Below the pieces are notes generated by a model, which made no database searches, had not been told where the DNA came from, and saw nothing but the letters and a program-made list of their open reading frames with translations. A stretch of DNA of 64,000 nucleotides from Opitutaceae bacterium EW11 (GTDB lineage Bacteria > Verrucomicrobiota > Verrucomicrobiia > Opitutales > Opitutaceae), in the NCBI GenBank assembly GCA_003054665.1, contig QAYY01000009.1, positions 124,001 to 188,000 on the forward strand, given 5' to 3'. The stretch's first letter is position 1. Each line of letters begins with the position of its first letter. The translations under genes and the position numbers were made by a program. Of the stretch, positions 1 to 9,976 are shown one piece after another.

Positions 1-601
1 CCGGATAGGTGTAGGTGTCTTTCAGACTGAGAAGATAAGTCACGAGCGACTCGGCGCGTTCGGTCGGAACGATTTCCCACCCGGCCTCCGGAGCGTAGGC
101 GGGCGGCAAGCGCAGCGCCTTGGGAGACGGCTCACCGACGATCTTCCGCTTCTCGAAGAGGAACGCGAACGGCGGCATGTTCGAGCCAGCCGAAGTCAGC
201 TGCGGATCGTAAAGGTGGAGGTAGTGCCATTCCGTCGAGGTCTGGCGCGCGCCGATGTTTCGGAGATCCGGGCCCGTGCGCATCGTGCCAAGCAGCACGC
301 GCTGCTCGCGGATGTAGTCGCGCGCCACGCTCTGGCGGTCGCCCCAGCCGCGCAGGTCGTCCGCACCGTAGCCGGGCCGGCGGACCTGCTGGGTGTGGCA
401 GTACATGCATCCAAGATCCTGGTACACGAGTTTGCCCTGCTGGGCCTGCCCGGAAATCGGCAGCGGGTATGCCTTGTTGTCGGACTGGTCGATGACCGGA
501 GTCAGCTTACCGTAGGCGATCTGGTTGCTCAGGATGATCCCGGTCCAGGAGAACGCCACGGCGAAAAATGCGCCGAGGAAGAGTAGCGGAGCGCGGTTCA
601 T
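1..601 (-). CDS. ccoO: cbb3-type cytochrome c oxidase subunit II (CcoO), 3' end cut by window edge
   Basis: The minus strand from an ATG at 601 reads open to the window edge, about 200 codons. The product starts with one hydrophobic anchor helix (residues about 5-25) and carries a single haem c motif CMYCH with the usual following QQVRRPG. CcoO is the membrane-anchored monohaem cytochrome c that passes electrons to the CcoN catalytic subunit. The start overlaps the ccoN stop in an ATGA arrangement (598-601), so the two are translationally coupled. The C-terminus, and any CcoP, lie outside the window. The family call is secure; only the 3' end is missing. Confidence 0.93.
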   Translation of the reverse strand, partial: MNRAPLLFLGAFFAVAFSWTGIILSNQIAYGKLTPVIDQSDNKAYPLPISGQAQQGKLVYQDLGCMYCHTQQVRRPGYGADDLRGWGDRQSVARDYIREQRVLLGTMRTGPDLRNIGARQTSTEWHYLHLYDPQLTSAGSNMPPFAFLFEKRKIVGEPSPKALRLPPAYAPEAGWEIVPTERAESLVTYLLSLKDTYTYP

Positions 602-2118
602 CGGGTAACAACCTCCATCTCGGGGGGATTGCGGAAGAGTGTGGGAGCCGTGACCTCAGCCGAGCGCGGCTTGAGCAGCATCCAGACGACGTTCACCGCG
701 AAGGCCAGGTGGCCGACGAAGATGAGGATTCCGGACAGGCTGCGGGACACGAGATACTTGTTCATCACTCGCACCACCTCCAGGAAAGGCACCGGATCGG
801 TGCCGGGTTGCAGGCCAAGGGTGTTGGCGAGCTTCGGCGTATTGAGCAGCAGGCCCTGATGGAAGCCGCCCACTGTGAGGACGAGCACCATGATCAGCGA
901 GCCGACCGCCGTCGCCCAGAAGTGAACTGAGATCAGCGCGGCCGAAGGCCATTCCTTGAGGAGCAGGCGCGGGAGGATGTAGTAGATCGCGCCGAACATC
1001 ACCATGGTGAAGAACGCGTACAAGCCGTGGTGCGCATGGGCGATGGTGTGCTGGGTGAAGTGGGTGATTTCGGCCCATCCGCGAAGCGACATGAACGAGC
1101 CGATCACGCTCACCAGCGTGTAGTTGACCGCGCCGAAAACGATGAAGCGGAGCGTCGGGCTGTAGCGCAGGGCGTTGAAGCTCCCGATCATCGTCATGTG
1201 GTGGTTGATACCGGTGACGACCACGGGAATCAGCATCATGATGCTGGCCGCGATGCCGGCTGTTTGAACCCATGCGGGCACCGGACCGCCGACCAAGTGA
1301 TGTACGCCGGCCCAGTTGTAGAAAATGGCCAGCGACCAGAAGCCGAGGACAGACAGGTAATAGCTGTGAATCGGCTTACCGAGCACCTTCGGGAGGAAGT
1401 AGTAAACGGAAGCAAGGCCGATGGGCGTGAACCAAAGACCGAGCACGTTGTGGGCGAACCACCAGTTGACGAGCGCCTGGACCGTGCCGCGCGCCGGCGC
1501 CCAGATCGTCATGATCTGAGCCACGGAGTAGATCCAGGGGAACCAGAACAGCGCCGCCAGAATGTACCACTGCGAGACGTAGATATGGGGCGACTTGCCG
1601 AACCGGAACATGATCACGGCCCAGACTCCCATGAGGGCGTACGCCACGAACAGCAGCGGTGTCGCGTACGGCGGGATCTCCAGCCACTCGATGGAGGTGC
1701 TGTCGCCGGTGAGAATCCCGTAGATGCCGATCGTGACGCCGACATTCCAGAAGACGCCGGCTGTGAGCAGAAGAATGGGATGGCGGAGCAGGGACCGCGA
1801 CAACCGGGCCATCAGCCAAATGATGACCAGGAACGAGGCATTGGATGCCCAGCCGTAGATCACGGCATTGAGGTGCGCGGTGCGCACACGCCCGAACGTG
1901 AGCCATTCGGCGTCGCCCAGGAACCCGGGGGTATGCATCTTGAACGACGCGATCAGCGCGAAGATCGTGCCGATCAGGATCCACCCCAGCGCGGAGCAGA
2001 GGAAGAACAACGCCGGGATCTTGGTGGACGCGTCGATTTCACTGAGCTCCGCGCGCTTCACCGCTTCGGATGAAGTCGCCGGGTTCAGAGACTCGGACAG
2101 GTTGGTACCAGAGGCCAT
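598..2118 (-). CDS. ccoN: cbb3-type cytochrome c oxidase subunit I (CcoN)
   Basis: 506 residues with about 12 membrane helices, the catalytic haem-copper subunit of a cbb3 oxidase. Visible ligand motifs are RTAHLNAVIYGW (low-spin haem histidine), WWFAHNVLGLW, a GVHHLVGGP pair (Cu-B histidines) and HTIAHAHHG (haem histidines). The length is typical of CcoN. It lies at the distal end of the alternative complex III operon, 21 bases after the CcoS-like gene, and runs into ccoO by a 4-base overlap. This layout suggests that quinol electrons pass from ACIII directly to this oxidase. The CcoN assignment is firm; a supercomplex with ACIII is inference. Confidence 0.95.
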   Translation of the reverse strand: MASGTNLSESLNPATSSEAVKRAELSEIDASTKIPALFFLCSALGWILIGTIFALIASFKMHTPGFLGDAEWLTFGRVRTAHLNAVIYGWASNASFLVIIWLMARLSRSLLRHPILLLTAGVFWNVGVTIGIYGILTGDSTSIEWLEIPPYATPLLFVAYALMGVWAVIMFRFGKSPHIYVSQWYILAALFWFPWIYSVAQIMTIWAPARGTVQALVNWWFAHNVLGLWFTPIGLASVYYFLPKVLGKPIHSYYLSVLGFWSLAIFYNWAGVHHLVGGPVPAWVQTAGIAASIMMLIPVVVTGINHHMTMIGSFNALRYSPTLRFIVFGAVNYTLVSVIGSFMSLRGWAEITHFTQHTIAHAHHGLYAFFTMVMFGAIYYILPRLLLKEWPSAALISVHFWATAVGSLIMVLVLTVGGFHQGLLLNTPKLANTLGLQPGTDPVPFLEVVRVMNKYLVSRSLSGILIFVGHLAFAVNVVWMLLKPRSAEVTAPTLFRNPPEMEVVTR

Positions 2119-2139
2119 GTAGATAGTTGGAGAGGAAGA

Positions 2140-2355
2140 TCAGCCGAGTTTCCGGGCGTCCTTCTTTTTCTTCGCCTTCTTCGGAAAGAAATCGGTCGGG
2201 ACACCCACAGGCTCGGTCTCATCGAAAATGGAGGCCGCGCCCTTCTCGAAATCGCGCAGCTGGCCGTGCTTCGACGACCAATACAGCCCGTACACCGCCG
2301 AGGCGGTGACCAGGAGGGCGAAAACGAAGGCAAAGGCGTAGAAGAACCACTCCAT
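2140..2355 (-). CDS. CcoS-like cbb3 oxidase maturation protein
   Basis: 71 residues: one N-terminal membrane helix (about 3-25), then a short segment with YWSSKHGQLRDFEKGAASIF, then a very basic tail with a KKAKKKK run. The helix followed by W-x(4)-GQ-x-D-x(5)-A-x-I-x-D resembles CcoS/FixS, a small protein needed for copper/haem insertion in cbb3 oxidases. CcoS is usually encoded downstream of ccoNOQP; here the gene lies just upstream of ccoN. The lysine-rich tail is unusual. An alternative is a small accessory subunit of the ACIII-oxidase unit. The match is by motif only. Confidence 0.6.
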   Translation of the reverse strand: MEWFFYAFAFVFALLVTASAVYGLYWSSKHGQLRDFEKGAASIFDETEPVGVPTDFFPKKAKKKKDARKLG

Positions 2356-2361
2356 ATTCAG

Positions 2362-2655
2362 TTATTTCTTCGCCTTCAGTTCCTCGATCGTGAGCTCCAT
2401 CGCGCGTTCGGTCGGCAGCTGCACGGTGCCCTTTTGCTGGTCGATCCAGGCGTAGCTCGTCGCGACCTTCTGCTCCTTGGCACGAAGCTCAGTCAGAGCC
2501 TGGAGGCGCTCGGCGGGAGTCTTGGTGCCCTGTGGAATCGGCTCAGCCTGGTTCGGCAGGTAGGCGACGGTGAGAATGAGCACGAAGATGACGAAACCGC
2601 CGATGATGGCGGCTGCCGTCACCCAAACACTCGTTCTAGTGGGCGTGTTGCTCAT
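2362..2655 (-). CDS. small single-helix membrane protein of the ACIII-cbb3 operon
   Basis: 97 residues with one strong membrane helix (about 11-32) and a soluble, charged C-terminal part ending in RAMELTIEELKAKK. The start overlaps the 3' end of actF by 20 bases and the stop lies 6 bases before the CcoS-like gene, so it belongs to the same operon. I do not recognise a named family. The single helix with a short exported or cytoplasmic tail suits a small accessory subunit linking ACIII and the oxidase, which is inference from position only. Confidence 0.6.
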   Translation of the reverse strand: MSNTPTRTSVWVTAAAIIGGFVIFVLILTVAYLPNQAEPIPQGTKTPAERLQALTELRAKEQKVATSYAWIDQQKGTVQLPTERAMELTIEELKAKK

Positions 2656-3925
2656 GGTGCGTCAGGCTTTCTTCGATACGCGGATCGCGGATCGGGATGA
2701 GTTTCTCCTTGGGCAGGCTGCGGAGGTAGGACCAGACGCAGATGCCGCCCACTCCCACCACCGCGCTGATGGTCCACAGCAGGTTGATGCCGAAGAGCGG
2801 CTCGGCATTGCCGAGATCGTCCTTCAACGCGGGAAGGATGTTGTAGCAGAGGTCGAAGAAGATCACGCAGAGCACCCAGCAGGCGATGAAGCGAATGCGC
2901 GGCTGCACGATCTTGTTGCGGTAGGAAAGCAGGTAGAGGAACGGCACCACGAAATGGCCGAAAAGGATGATTATGATGCCGACGTACTTCCATTGGTTCG
3001 GCGAGCCGTCCGCGTTGATCTCGCGGATGTTGTACCAGAACGTTTCCTCGGGGACGTTGGCGTTCCAGATCAGGAAGTACTGCGAGAACGTCACGTACGC
3101 CCAGAAGATCGTGAACGCCAGCATCAGCTGGCCGATGGAGTGGAAATGGTTCGTGTTGAGAACCCCGTTGTAATCACCGCGGCGATACAGCCAGACCATG
3201 ATCAGCACGGTCGAGCAGAGCGCGCCGCGGATGCAGTTGGCGAAGAACCAGACGCCGTACATGGTCGAGAACCAGTGGTACTCGAGGGACTTGATCCAGT
3301 AGATCGCCGCAAACGTCAGCGCGAGGGCGGTCAGAGGGATGCCGAGGGCGGAAGTCACCCGGTTCATCCGCGTCCAGCGAATATCGCCGTCGGTGTCCTG
3401 CGTGAACGACGCCTTGCGCAGCCGGGCGGAGAGCCAGATCCAGACTGCGAAGAACGCCAGCGTCATCCCGGTAAACATGTTCCGGTTCAGGAAGCCCGAC
3501 TTCTTGATGTAAAGGACGTCGGAGCCGACCGTGCCGTGCCCGTGCAGCTCGTGGGCCGGGTTCATCCAGGGCCAAACGATGTCACGCGTGCTGGGGAGCC
3601 AGGCGAGCACCACGAGAGGCGCGAAAAGAACGGCGAGCGGGATGAAGGCGCTGATCCCATGTTCCCACTGGCGGCGGACGACGACCGACCAGGATGCGTC
3701 GAAGATGTGATGAATCATCACCATCAGGAGCATGCCGATGGCGAGGGCCGTCCAGTAGGACACGCCGACGAGCCAGGAGAACGCGATCACGTGGCCGCTC
3801 GAAAAGAAGAGGCCGATGAGCGTGACGACTATTCCGGCCACACCGACAAGCAGCGCCTTGTTGGCGGCCGTGGCGTGGGAGTCGGCGGTGAGGACCGCGG
3901 GAGCGGAAGCGGCGTGGGAGCTCAT
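2636..3925 (-). CDS. actF: alternative complex III membrane subunit ActF
   Basis: 429 residues with about 10 membrane helices. The protein resembles ActF of alternative complex III, one of the two non-NrfD polytopic subunits of this quinol:cytochrome c oxidoreductase. Features fitting the family are the IHHIFDASW stretch in the early helices and a VLNTNHFHSIGQLMLAF segment. It follows actE with a 4-base ATGA overlap (3922-3925). ACIII replaces the bc1 complex in Verrucomicrobiota and other phyla. Identity rests on the full act gene order as well as on sequence. Confidence 0.9.
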   Translation of the reverse strand: MSSHAASAPAVLTADSHATAANKALLVGVAGIVVTLIGLFFSSGHVIAFSWLVGVSYWTALAIGMLLMVMIHHIFDASWSVVVRRQWEHGISAFIPLAVLFAPLVVLAWLPSTRDIVWPWMNPAHELHGHGTVGSDVLYIKKSGFLNRNMFTGMTLAFFAVWIWLSARLRKASFTQDTDGDIRWTRMNRVTSALGIPLTALALTFAAIYWIKSLEYHWFSTMYGVWFFANCIRGALCSTVLIMVWLYRRGDYNGVLNTNHFHSIGQLMLAFTIFWAYVTFSQYFLIWNANVPEETFWYNIREINADGSPNQWKYVGIIIILFGHFVVPFLYLLSYRNKIVQPRIRFIACWVLCVIFFDLCYNILPALKDDLGNAEPLFGINLLWTISAVVGVGGICVWSYLRSLPKEKLIPIRDPRIEESLTHHEQHAH

Positions 3926-4542
3926 TGAAGACCGAGTTCGGATTTATGCGACGGCGGCACGTCCTTGACCGTGCCGAGTTGGGCCCGCTGCAAGGCGCGC
4001 ACATAGGCCACCACGGCCCAGCGATCCTCCGGCACCAGCTTGTCGCCGTACGGCAGCATCGTGTTTCTGCCGTTCGTGATCGTGTTGAAGATTTCGCCGT
4101 CCGTCAGGTTGACGATACGGTCGATGTGGTAGCTGGGCGTCACGCCCATGCCGTACTGCTTCGTGATGCCGTTGCCGTCGCCGACTGCGCCGTGGCAGGG
4201 CTGGCAATAGATCGTGAAGCGTTCACGCCCACGCTCCATGAGGCGGGCATCAATTTTCACCGCCGCGGGGAAGTGGTTGATCCACTGGCCGGCCGCGTTT
4301 TTACCGCGGAACAGCTCGCTATCGTCGCGGAGTTCTCCGCGAGCCACAACCCCGGGCGGTAGCGGACGGTCAGCGCGTCCGTCCGCAAAAAATACACTGG
4401 CGCTCTGCGGCTTGTATTTCGCCTGACGATCCATGTCAGGAAACACTTCCAGCGGAGGCTTCACGCTCCGCGATCCACGGAAGCCCATGACGGACACCGT
4501 CAGCACGCAGACAAAGAGAAGAACGTAATAGGCGTAGCGCAT
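3922..4542 (-). CDS. actE: alternative complex III monohaem cytochrome c subunit ActE
   Basis: 206 residues with an N-terminal signal or anchor helix (about 4-22) and one haem c motif CQPCHGAVGDGNG at residues 113-117, followed by a likely Met ligand in the TMLPYG segment. It is a periplasmic monohaem cytochrome c, the electron exit of ACIII toward the terminal oxidase. The gene begins two bases past the actD stop and overlaps actF by ATGA. Domain and context agree. Confidence 0.92.
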   Translation of the reverse strand: MRYAYYVLLFVCVLTVSVMGFRGSRSVKPPLEVFPDMDRQAKYKPQSASVFFADGRADRPLPPGVVARGELRDDSELFRGKNAAGQWINHFPAAVKIDARLMERGRERFTIYCQPCHGAVGDGNGITKQYGMGVTPSYHIDRIVNLTDGEIFNTITNGRNTMLPYGDKLVPEDRWAVVAYVRALQRAQLGTVKDVPPSHKSELGLQ

Positions 4543-4544
4543 GG

Positions 4545-5078
4545 TCAGGCTTCCAGCTCGGTGATCTCCTTGCCGCCGATCTTCTCGAGCAGCGATTTCG
4601 TCCCGGCCGAATTGAAGCGCGGGTCGCGGGACTCGATCACGATGAAAAAGAGGTCGTCGAGGCCGCGGTGAATCTTGTCGTACTTCAGCACCGGGTGGTA
4701 GTGCATCGGCAGGCGATTCATGATGAACATGCCGCCGATCGTCGCGAAAGCGGTGAAGAGAATCGTCAGCTCGTACGAGACGGGAAACGCGAACATCGGA
4801 CTGAAGTACGGCTTGCCGCCGACCACCAGCGGGTAGTCAAACGCGTTCATGAACCAGATCATCGACATGCCGGTGCAGAAGCCCGTGATGCCGCCGGCCA
4901 GCGAGAACCGCGGCACGTGCGAGCGTTTCACGCCCATCGCCCGGTCGAGGCCGTGGACCGGGAACGGCGTGATGCAGTCCCAGAACTTGTAGCCGGCATC
5001 ACGCACCTTCTCGGCGGCATGCATGAGGTCGCTGACGTTTTCGAAGGTGGCGATCAGACCATGAGGTTGTGCAGCCAT
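4545..5078 (-). CDS. actD: alternative complex III subunit ActD (DUF3341)
   Basis: 177 residues. The N-terminal cytoplasmic part carries the family hallmark HAAEKVRDAGYKFWDCITPFPVHGLD split around residues 21-46, followed by two membrane helices (about 60-85 and 100-120). ActD is the small two-helix subunit of ACIII that packs against the polytopic core. The gene sits 12 bases downstream of actC and two bases upstream of actE. Length and order are normal for the cluster. Confidence 0.92.
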   Translation of the reverse strand: MAAQPHGLIATFENVSDLMHAAEKVRDAGYKFWDCITPFPVHGLDRAMGVKRSHVPRFSLAGGITGFCTGMSMIWFMNAFDYPLVVGGKPYFSPMFAFPVSYELTILFTAFATIGGMFIMNRLPMHYHPVLKYDKIHRGLDDLFFIVIESRDPRFNSAGTKSLLEKIGGKEITELEA

Positions 5079-5090
5079 GGTGTGGAAGGG

Positions 5091-6563
5091 TTAGGCGTGT
5101 CCGCGCTCGACGACAGGGTCGCCGTGTCCGGTGAACTCCTCGTGATTGGCGTGCGGGTCGGCCTGCGGCGTAACCGCCTTGAGCTCCGCCATCGGCATGA
5201 CCGGGAGGAAGCGGATGAAGAGGAGGAACAGCACCGAAAAGACGCCGAACGTTCCGAAGAACGTGAAGATCTCGACGATCGACGGTGAGTAGTAGCCCCA
5301 GCTCGACGGGAGGAAGTCGCGGGCGAGCGACGTCACGATGATGACAAAGCGCTCAAACCACATGCCGACGTTGACGAAGATCGACAGAACCCAGACCAGC
5401 GTCGTGTTCTGGCGCACTTTCTTGAACCAGAAGAACTGCGGCGTGATCACGTTGCAGGTGATCATGATCCAGTAAGCCCAGGCGTACGGACCGAACGCGC
5501 GGTTGATGAACGTGAAACCCTCGTAGGGATTGGAGCCATACCACGCGATGAAGAACTCCATCGCGTACGCGTACCCGACCATCGTGCCGGTGGCCAAGGT
5601 GATCTTGCACATGCAGTCGATGTGGTACTGCGTGATCAGATCCTCGAGTTTGTAGATCGACCGGAGCGGCAGCATCAGCGTCAGCACCATGCCGAAGCCG
5701 GAGAAGATGGCGCCCGCGACGAAGTACGGCGGGAAGATTGTCGTGTGCCACCCAGGGATGAGCGACACGGCGAAGTCGAAAGACACGATCGTATGCACCG
5801 AAAGCACGAGCGGCGTTGAGACGCCGGCCAGGATCAGGTAGGCCATCTCGTAGTTGCTCCAGTGGCGGTTCGAACCGCGCCAGCCCATCGCGAAAAGGCC
5901 GTAGAGAAACGCCTTCACCCGGTTGCCCGCGACGGTGAAACGGTCGCGCAGCACCGCGAGGTCGGGAATCAGACCGACGTACCAGAAGAGAACCGAGACG
6001 GTGCCGTAGGTCGAAACGGCGAACACGTCCCACTCGAGCGGAGAACGGAAGTTCTGCCACACGCCGTTGGCCGTCGGGATCGGGAAGAGGTACCAGGCGA
6101 ACCAGACGCGACCGACGTGGAAGACCGGGAAGATGCCGGCGCAAACCACCGCGAAAATCGTCATCGCCTCGGCCGCGCGGTTGATCGACGTGCGCCACTT
6201 CTGGCGCAGGAGGCACAAGATGGCGGAGATCAGCGTACCCGCGTGGCCGATACCGATCCAGAACACGAAGTTGACGATGTCCCAGGCCCAGTTGACCGGA
6301 TTCGCGTGGCCCCAGACACCGACGCCCGTGGCGACCAGGTAGGTGATGCCCGCGACGGTGAACGACGCGACGAACAGCGCCACGCAGAACGCCACCCACC
6401 ACCAGGCGGGAGTGCGTCCTTCGATGATTCCGCAGATCTTTTCCGTGATCCACGAGAAGCTGCGGTTGTTCGACACGAGGACGGCGCGCGGCAGCACCGC
6501 GGGCTTCACCTCGTCGAGGATGGCCGGAGCCGTGCCGGCTCCGGATTGAGCAACGTGCGCCAT
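5091..6563 (-). CDS. actC: alternative complex III NrfD/PsrC-type quinol-binding subunit ActC
   Basis: 490 residues with about 10 membrane helices of the NrfD/PsrC family. Conserved stretches include the [19 protein letters not shown] region and the [19 protein letters not shown] region, which in related structures line the quinol site. In ACIII, ActC is one of two core membrane subunits where menaquinol is oxidised and electrons enter the ActB iron-sulfur clusters. The start overlaps the actB stop by one base (TAATG), implying coupled translation. Confidence is high. Confidence 0.95.
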   Translation of the reverse strand: MAHVAQSGAGTAPAILDEVKPAVLPRAVLVSNNRSFSWITEKICGIIEGRTPAWWWVAFCVALFVASFTVAGITYLVATGVGVWGHANPVNWAWDIVNFVFWIGIGHAGTLISAILCLLRQKWRTSINRAAEAMTIFAVVCAGIFPVFHVGRVWFAWYLFPIPTANGVWQNFRSPLEWDVFAVSTYGTVSVLFWYVGLIPDLAVLRDRFTVAGNRVKAFLYGLFAMGWRGSNRHWSNYEMAYLILAGVSTPLVLSVHTIVSFDFAVSLIPGWHTTIFPPYFVAGAIFSGFGMVLTLMLPLRSIYKLEDLITQYHIDCMCKITLATGTMVGYAYAMEFFIAWYGSNPYEGFTFINRAFGPYAWAYWIMITCNVITPQFFWFKKVRQNTTLVWVLSIFVNVGMWFERFVIIVTSLARDFLPSSWGYYSPSIVEIFTFFGTFGVFSVLFLLFIRFLPVMPMAELKAVTPQADPHANHEEFTGHGDPVVERGHA

Positions 6564-9500
6564 TAGCTGAGTCCTCCGGTCTTCTTGATCAGTTCGGGCA
6601 CAGAGAGGCCGTGCGTACCCTGCTTTTCACCTTGGTGCTCTCCGTGAGCCGGAGGCGTGTCATTGCTTCCTTCGCCACCGTGCGCGCCGCCTTCGGCGCC
6701 CGGGTGGTTCTTCCTTTCGTATTCCTGCCGGCTCAACGGAAGGACCGCGTAATCCGGCATCTTGGGATTCGGATTGCGGATCTTTCCGAGGTAAGTCGTG
6801 CGGGGACGCGTGTTCAAGTAGCCGAGAACCGCGTAATCCTGCTCGCGCGCCTTCGCCTTCGACACCGCCGAGTTCGGGTCGGAAATGTCGCCGAAGACAA
6901 TCGCTTCCGCGGGGCAGACCTGCTGGCAGGCCGTCTTGATCACGCCATCCGGGACCTTCACGTTGCCGGAGTCGCGGGCGATCGTCAGCTGATGGATCTT
7001 CGCATTCTGAATGCGCTGAATGCAGTACGTGCATTTTTCCATCACGCCGCGCATGCGCACCGTGACCTCGGGGTTCTTCACCATTCTCACCAGCTCCGGC
7101 GGGCCCTTGGGACCGAGCGGTCCCATGTACAGGCTGTCGAGCTGGCGCTTGTTCCAATCGAAGAAATTAAAGCGGCGGACCTTGTACGGGCAGTTGTTCG
7201 CGCAGTAGCGGGTGCCGATGCAGCGATTGTAGGCCATCGCGTTGATGCCTTCATCGTCGTGCACGGTCGCGTTGACCGGGCAAACCGTCTCGCAAGGAGC
7301 CGTTTCGCAGTGCACGCACATCATCGGCTGCACCGAAACCTGGGGATCCTCCGGCAGGCCGCGATTGCCCTCGCCACCAAAGGCGGCGGCGTCGGCCTTG
7401 CCGTCGGAGTAATAGCGATCGATGCGCAGCCAGTGCATTTCGCGGCCGCGAAGCACCTGATCCTTGCCCACGATCGGAACGTTGTTCTCCGACTGGCAGG
7501 CCACCACGCAGGCGTTGCAGCCCACGCAGGTGTTCAGATCGATGCTCATTCCCCACTGGTGAACCCCGTTGTAGTTGGGGTGCTCGTAGAGCGACATTCC
7601 CCGCGGAGTGCCGCCGTGGATACGCTTGGCGTAGGCCTCGTCCGTCTCGCCCGGAAGGCGCTGTCCAGCCGCGCCGAGGACGGGAGGCGTGTGGGACTCC
7701 ATGCCCATCGCGCGAACGTAAGCGGGATTCTCCCGGTAGCTCTCCGGTCCCTCGAAGTTGGCCTCGCGAATGATGTCGCGGCCTTCCATCGACCAGTGCT
7801 CCTGGACGTTCGCGACCGGATAGATTTCCGAGCTGACGACCAGCTTGGCGCCCGTCGCGTAGTGCATTCCGGCCCGCGTGCGGATCGGGTAGAAGTCGTG
7901 CCCGACATCCTTGCCCACGTGCCCCGTCGCCGTGCGGCCGTAGCCGAGGGTGACGACGATGGTGTAATTGGAGAGTCCCGGCTGGATGTGAACCGGCCCG
8001 CGCACGGTGCGACCGTTCAGCGTGATCTCGCCGATGCGGGCCTGTTCCTTGCCCTGCTTGAATTCGGCTTCCTCGACGCGCGCCACCTGAAGCTTGGCGC
8101 CCTTCGGGAACACACCGAGCTCGTGAGCGAGCCGCGGGCTGATCTGGATGAGGCTGTCCCACGAGATCTTCGTGATCGGCTCCGGGCACTCCTGGAGCCA
8201 GCCGTTGTTGGCAAAACGTCCGTCGTCGACCTTCGGGTCGGCGAGAAAACGGATTTCTAGATTCTCCGCCGAGAGCACGGCCGTTTTCGCGTCGGCAGAG
8301 GAGATCGCATTCCGATTCGCGCTGACGCGGACCGTGCGGTAGGCGGTGCCTTCGAGCAGGCCGTCGTGGAGGAACTTGCGGAAGACTTCCTCGGGCGTCC
8401 CCTTCCCCATCGGCGTGAGCGTCTGGTAGACCAGCGTGTACGGATCCGTGGTAGTCTCGCCAGCGATACGGGCCAGGACTTCGAGCTCGGTCAGGCCGCC
8501 GAACAACGGAAGAATCATCGGCTGGATCGGTACGATCGTGCCGTCGGCCGTGCGAGCGTCGCCCCAGGATTCCAGATAATGCGTCGCGGCGACATGGGTG
8601 TTCGCCAAAAGCGACGTCTCGTCGGAGTAGTAGCCGTAACGCACGACGTCAGGCACGCTCTTCTGCAACTCGGTCCAGCCGAGTTCGGCGGGAGCGTTGT
8701 AGGCGGGATTCCCGCCCAGGATCACGAGCGTCTTGACGCTGCCGTTCTTGATGGCGGCGGCGAGGTCTTCGATCGAGGCGGCATTCGAGGCCGGGACTTC
8801 GACGTACTCAAGCGTCGCACCGACCGCGCCGAGGCTCTCGTTGATCAGAGCGACGTAAGCGTGGACTGCGGCGGGGAGATGATTGCCCGCGACAACCAGC
8901 GAGACTCCGCGGTTGGACTGAAGGTCGGCCGCACAGGCGTCGAGCCACGCAGGGTTGAGATCGACCCCTTTGGCAGCAGAGCTGAGGGAGGCGTCGCCCG
9001 TGACCTTTGCAGCCAAGGCGGCGGCAAACGCGAGCATGTGGCTGGTGGCCAGCCGCAGCCGGTGATCCGACATCATGCCGGTCAGCGAAAGCCCGCTCTC
9101 CACCGCGTAGAGGCGGTTCATCTCGTCGTTCTTCGACGTGACCCGGCGGCTCTTCGCGAATTCGCGGGTGTAGTGGAGGCTGTGGGAATCGCTGCTGAGA
9201 AAATCCGCGTCGATCGAGACGATGCGCTTGGCGCGTCCAAAACGATAGAGCGGCTTCACGCTCGCTCCGTACGCCGCCTGCGCGACCGAGGGAGGAAGAT
9301 CGTCGGCAACCGGCTCGTACTCCGCCCAAATCGCCTGCGGAAATTTCGCGCGGAGGCGCGCAACGAGCGTCGCACGGGTCGGAGAACTCGATTCGTCGGC
9401 GAGAAACGCCAGTCCAGCGCCCTTGCTGCCCAGGTAGGAGCTACCGACTGACGTCAGTTTGTCCTGCACCGCGCCGATGGTGATCGCAGCGCCTTTCGAG

Positions 9501-9976
9501 GTATGAACCGTCGCGCGGTCGGGGTCGTAGAGATCGAGCACCGAAGCCTGTGCGATCAACGAAGTCGCGCCGCCGTATGGCGCGTACGTCGGATTGCCCT
9601 CGAGTTTCGTCGGACGGCCCTGGTGAGTCTCGGCCAACAATGGGATTGCGCCTTTGCGCAAAGGCATGGCGGTCGCGAAATAAAGCGGCAGGCCAGGGAT
9701 GACGCCTTCGACGGATTTACCGTACGGGAGGATGTACGCCTCGGGACGCCGGCAACCGGACGCAAGGCCCAGGCCCCCCAGCGCAAAGGATGCGGCCATC
9801 AGCTTGAAGAACTGACGGCGGTCGACGCCGTTCAGCGTCGACGCTTCCTCGGGAAACTCGCGCTCCAGCTGCTCGCGAAATCCGGGCGTCGCCGCCAACT
9901 CATCGAGGCTGCGCCAATACTTCGGGCCCTTCAGCTCGGCTTCGGTGGGTTCGGGATGTTGAGCTTTGCGTTTCAT
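6563..9976 (-). CDS. actB: alternative complex III molybdopterin-like/iron-sulfur subunit ActB
   Basis: 1137 residues. A Tat-type segment [18 protein letters not shown] (residues 51-68) is followed by a lipobox-like LASGC (Cys75), so the protein is probably exported folded and lipid-anchored. The middle, about residues 85-750, is the molybdopterin-oxidoreductase-like domain, which carries no Mo cofactor in known ACIII. The C-terminal third is a ferredoxin-like domain with cysteine groups [35 protein letters not shown] and a later CTYC, fitting three [4Fe-4S] and one [3Fe-4S] clusters. The start overlaps the actA stop by ATGA. Confidence 0.95.
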   Translation of the reverse strand: MKRKAQHPEPTEAELKGPKYWRSLDELAATPGFREQLEREFPEEASTLNGVDRRQFFKLMAASFALGGLGLASGCRRPEAYILPYGKSVEGVIPGLPLYFATAMPLRKGAIPLLAETHQGRPTKLEGNPTYAPYGGATSLIAQASVLDLYDPDRATVHTSKGAAITIGAVQDKLTSVGSSYLGSKGAGLAFLADESSSPTRATLVARLRAKFPQAIWAEYEPVADDLPPSVAQAAYGASVKPLYRFGRAKRIVSIDADFLSSDSHSLHYTREFAKSRRVTSKNDEMNRLYAVESGLSLTGMMSDHRLRLATSHMLAFAAALAAKVTGDASLSSAAKGVDLNPAWLDACAADLQSNRGVSLVVAGNHLPAAVHAYVALINESLGAVGATLEYVEVPASNAASIEDLAAAIKNGSVKTLVILGGNPAYNAPAELGWTELQKSVPDVVRYGYYSDETSLLANTHVAATHYLESWGDARTADGTIVPIQPMILPLFGGLTELEVLARIAGETTTDPYTLVYQTLTPMGKGTPEEVFRKFLHDGLLEGTAYRTVRVSANRNAISSADAKTAVLSAENLEIRFLADPKVDDGRFANNGWLQECPEPITKISWDSLIQISPRLAHELGVFPKGAKLQVARVEEAEFKQGKEQARIGEITLNGRTVRGPVHIQPGLSNYTIVVTLGYGRTATGHVGKDVGHDFYPIRTRAGMHYATGAKLVVSSEIYPVANVQEHWSMEGRDIIREANFEGPESYRENPAYVRAMGMESHTPPVLGAAGQRLPGETDEAYAKRIHGGTPRGMSLYEHPNYNGVHQWGMSIDLNTCVGCNACVVACQSENNVPIVGKDQVLRGREMHWLRIDRYYSDGKADAAAFGGEGNRGLPEDPQVSVQPMMCVHCETAPCETVCPVNATVHDDEGINAMAYNRCIGTRYCANNCPYKVRRFNFFDWNKRQLDSLYMGPLGPKGPPELVRMVKNPEVTVRMRGVMEKCTYCIQRIQNAKIHQLTIARDSGNVKVPDGVIKTACQQVCPAEAIVFGDISDPNSAVSKAKAREQDYAVLGYLNTRPRTTYLGKIRNPNPKMPDYAVLPLSRQEYERKNHPGAEGGAHGGEGSNDTPPAHGEHQGEKQGTHGLSVPELIKKTGGLS

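Noticed and set aside
2570-3928. 452-codon plus-strand open frame opposite actF
   Set aside because: A mirror of a well-supported membrane gene; His/Asp/Glu-rich with no domain.
5860-5880. GGTTCGAACC palindrome, another T-loop look-alike
   Set aside because: It is inside the coding sequence of actC and has no cloverleaf context.
6611-8260. 549-codon plus-strand open frame opposite actB
   Set aside because: actB has intact catalytic and cysteine motifs over this stretch; the other frame shows only low-complexity Arg/Val/His composition.
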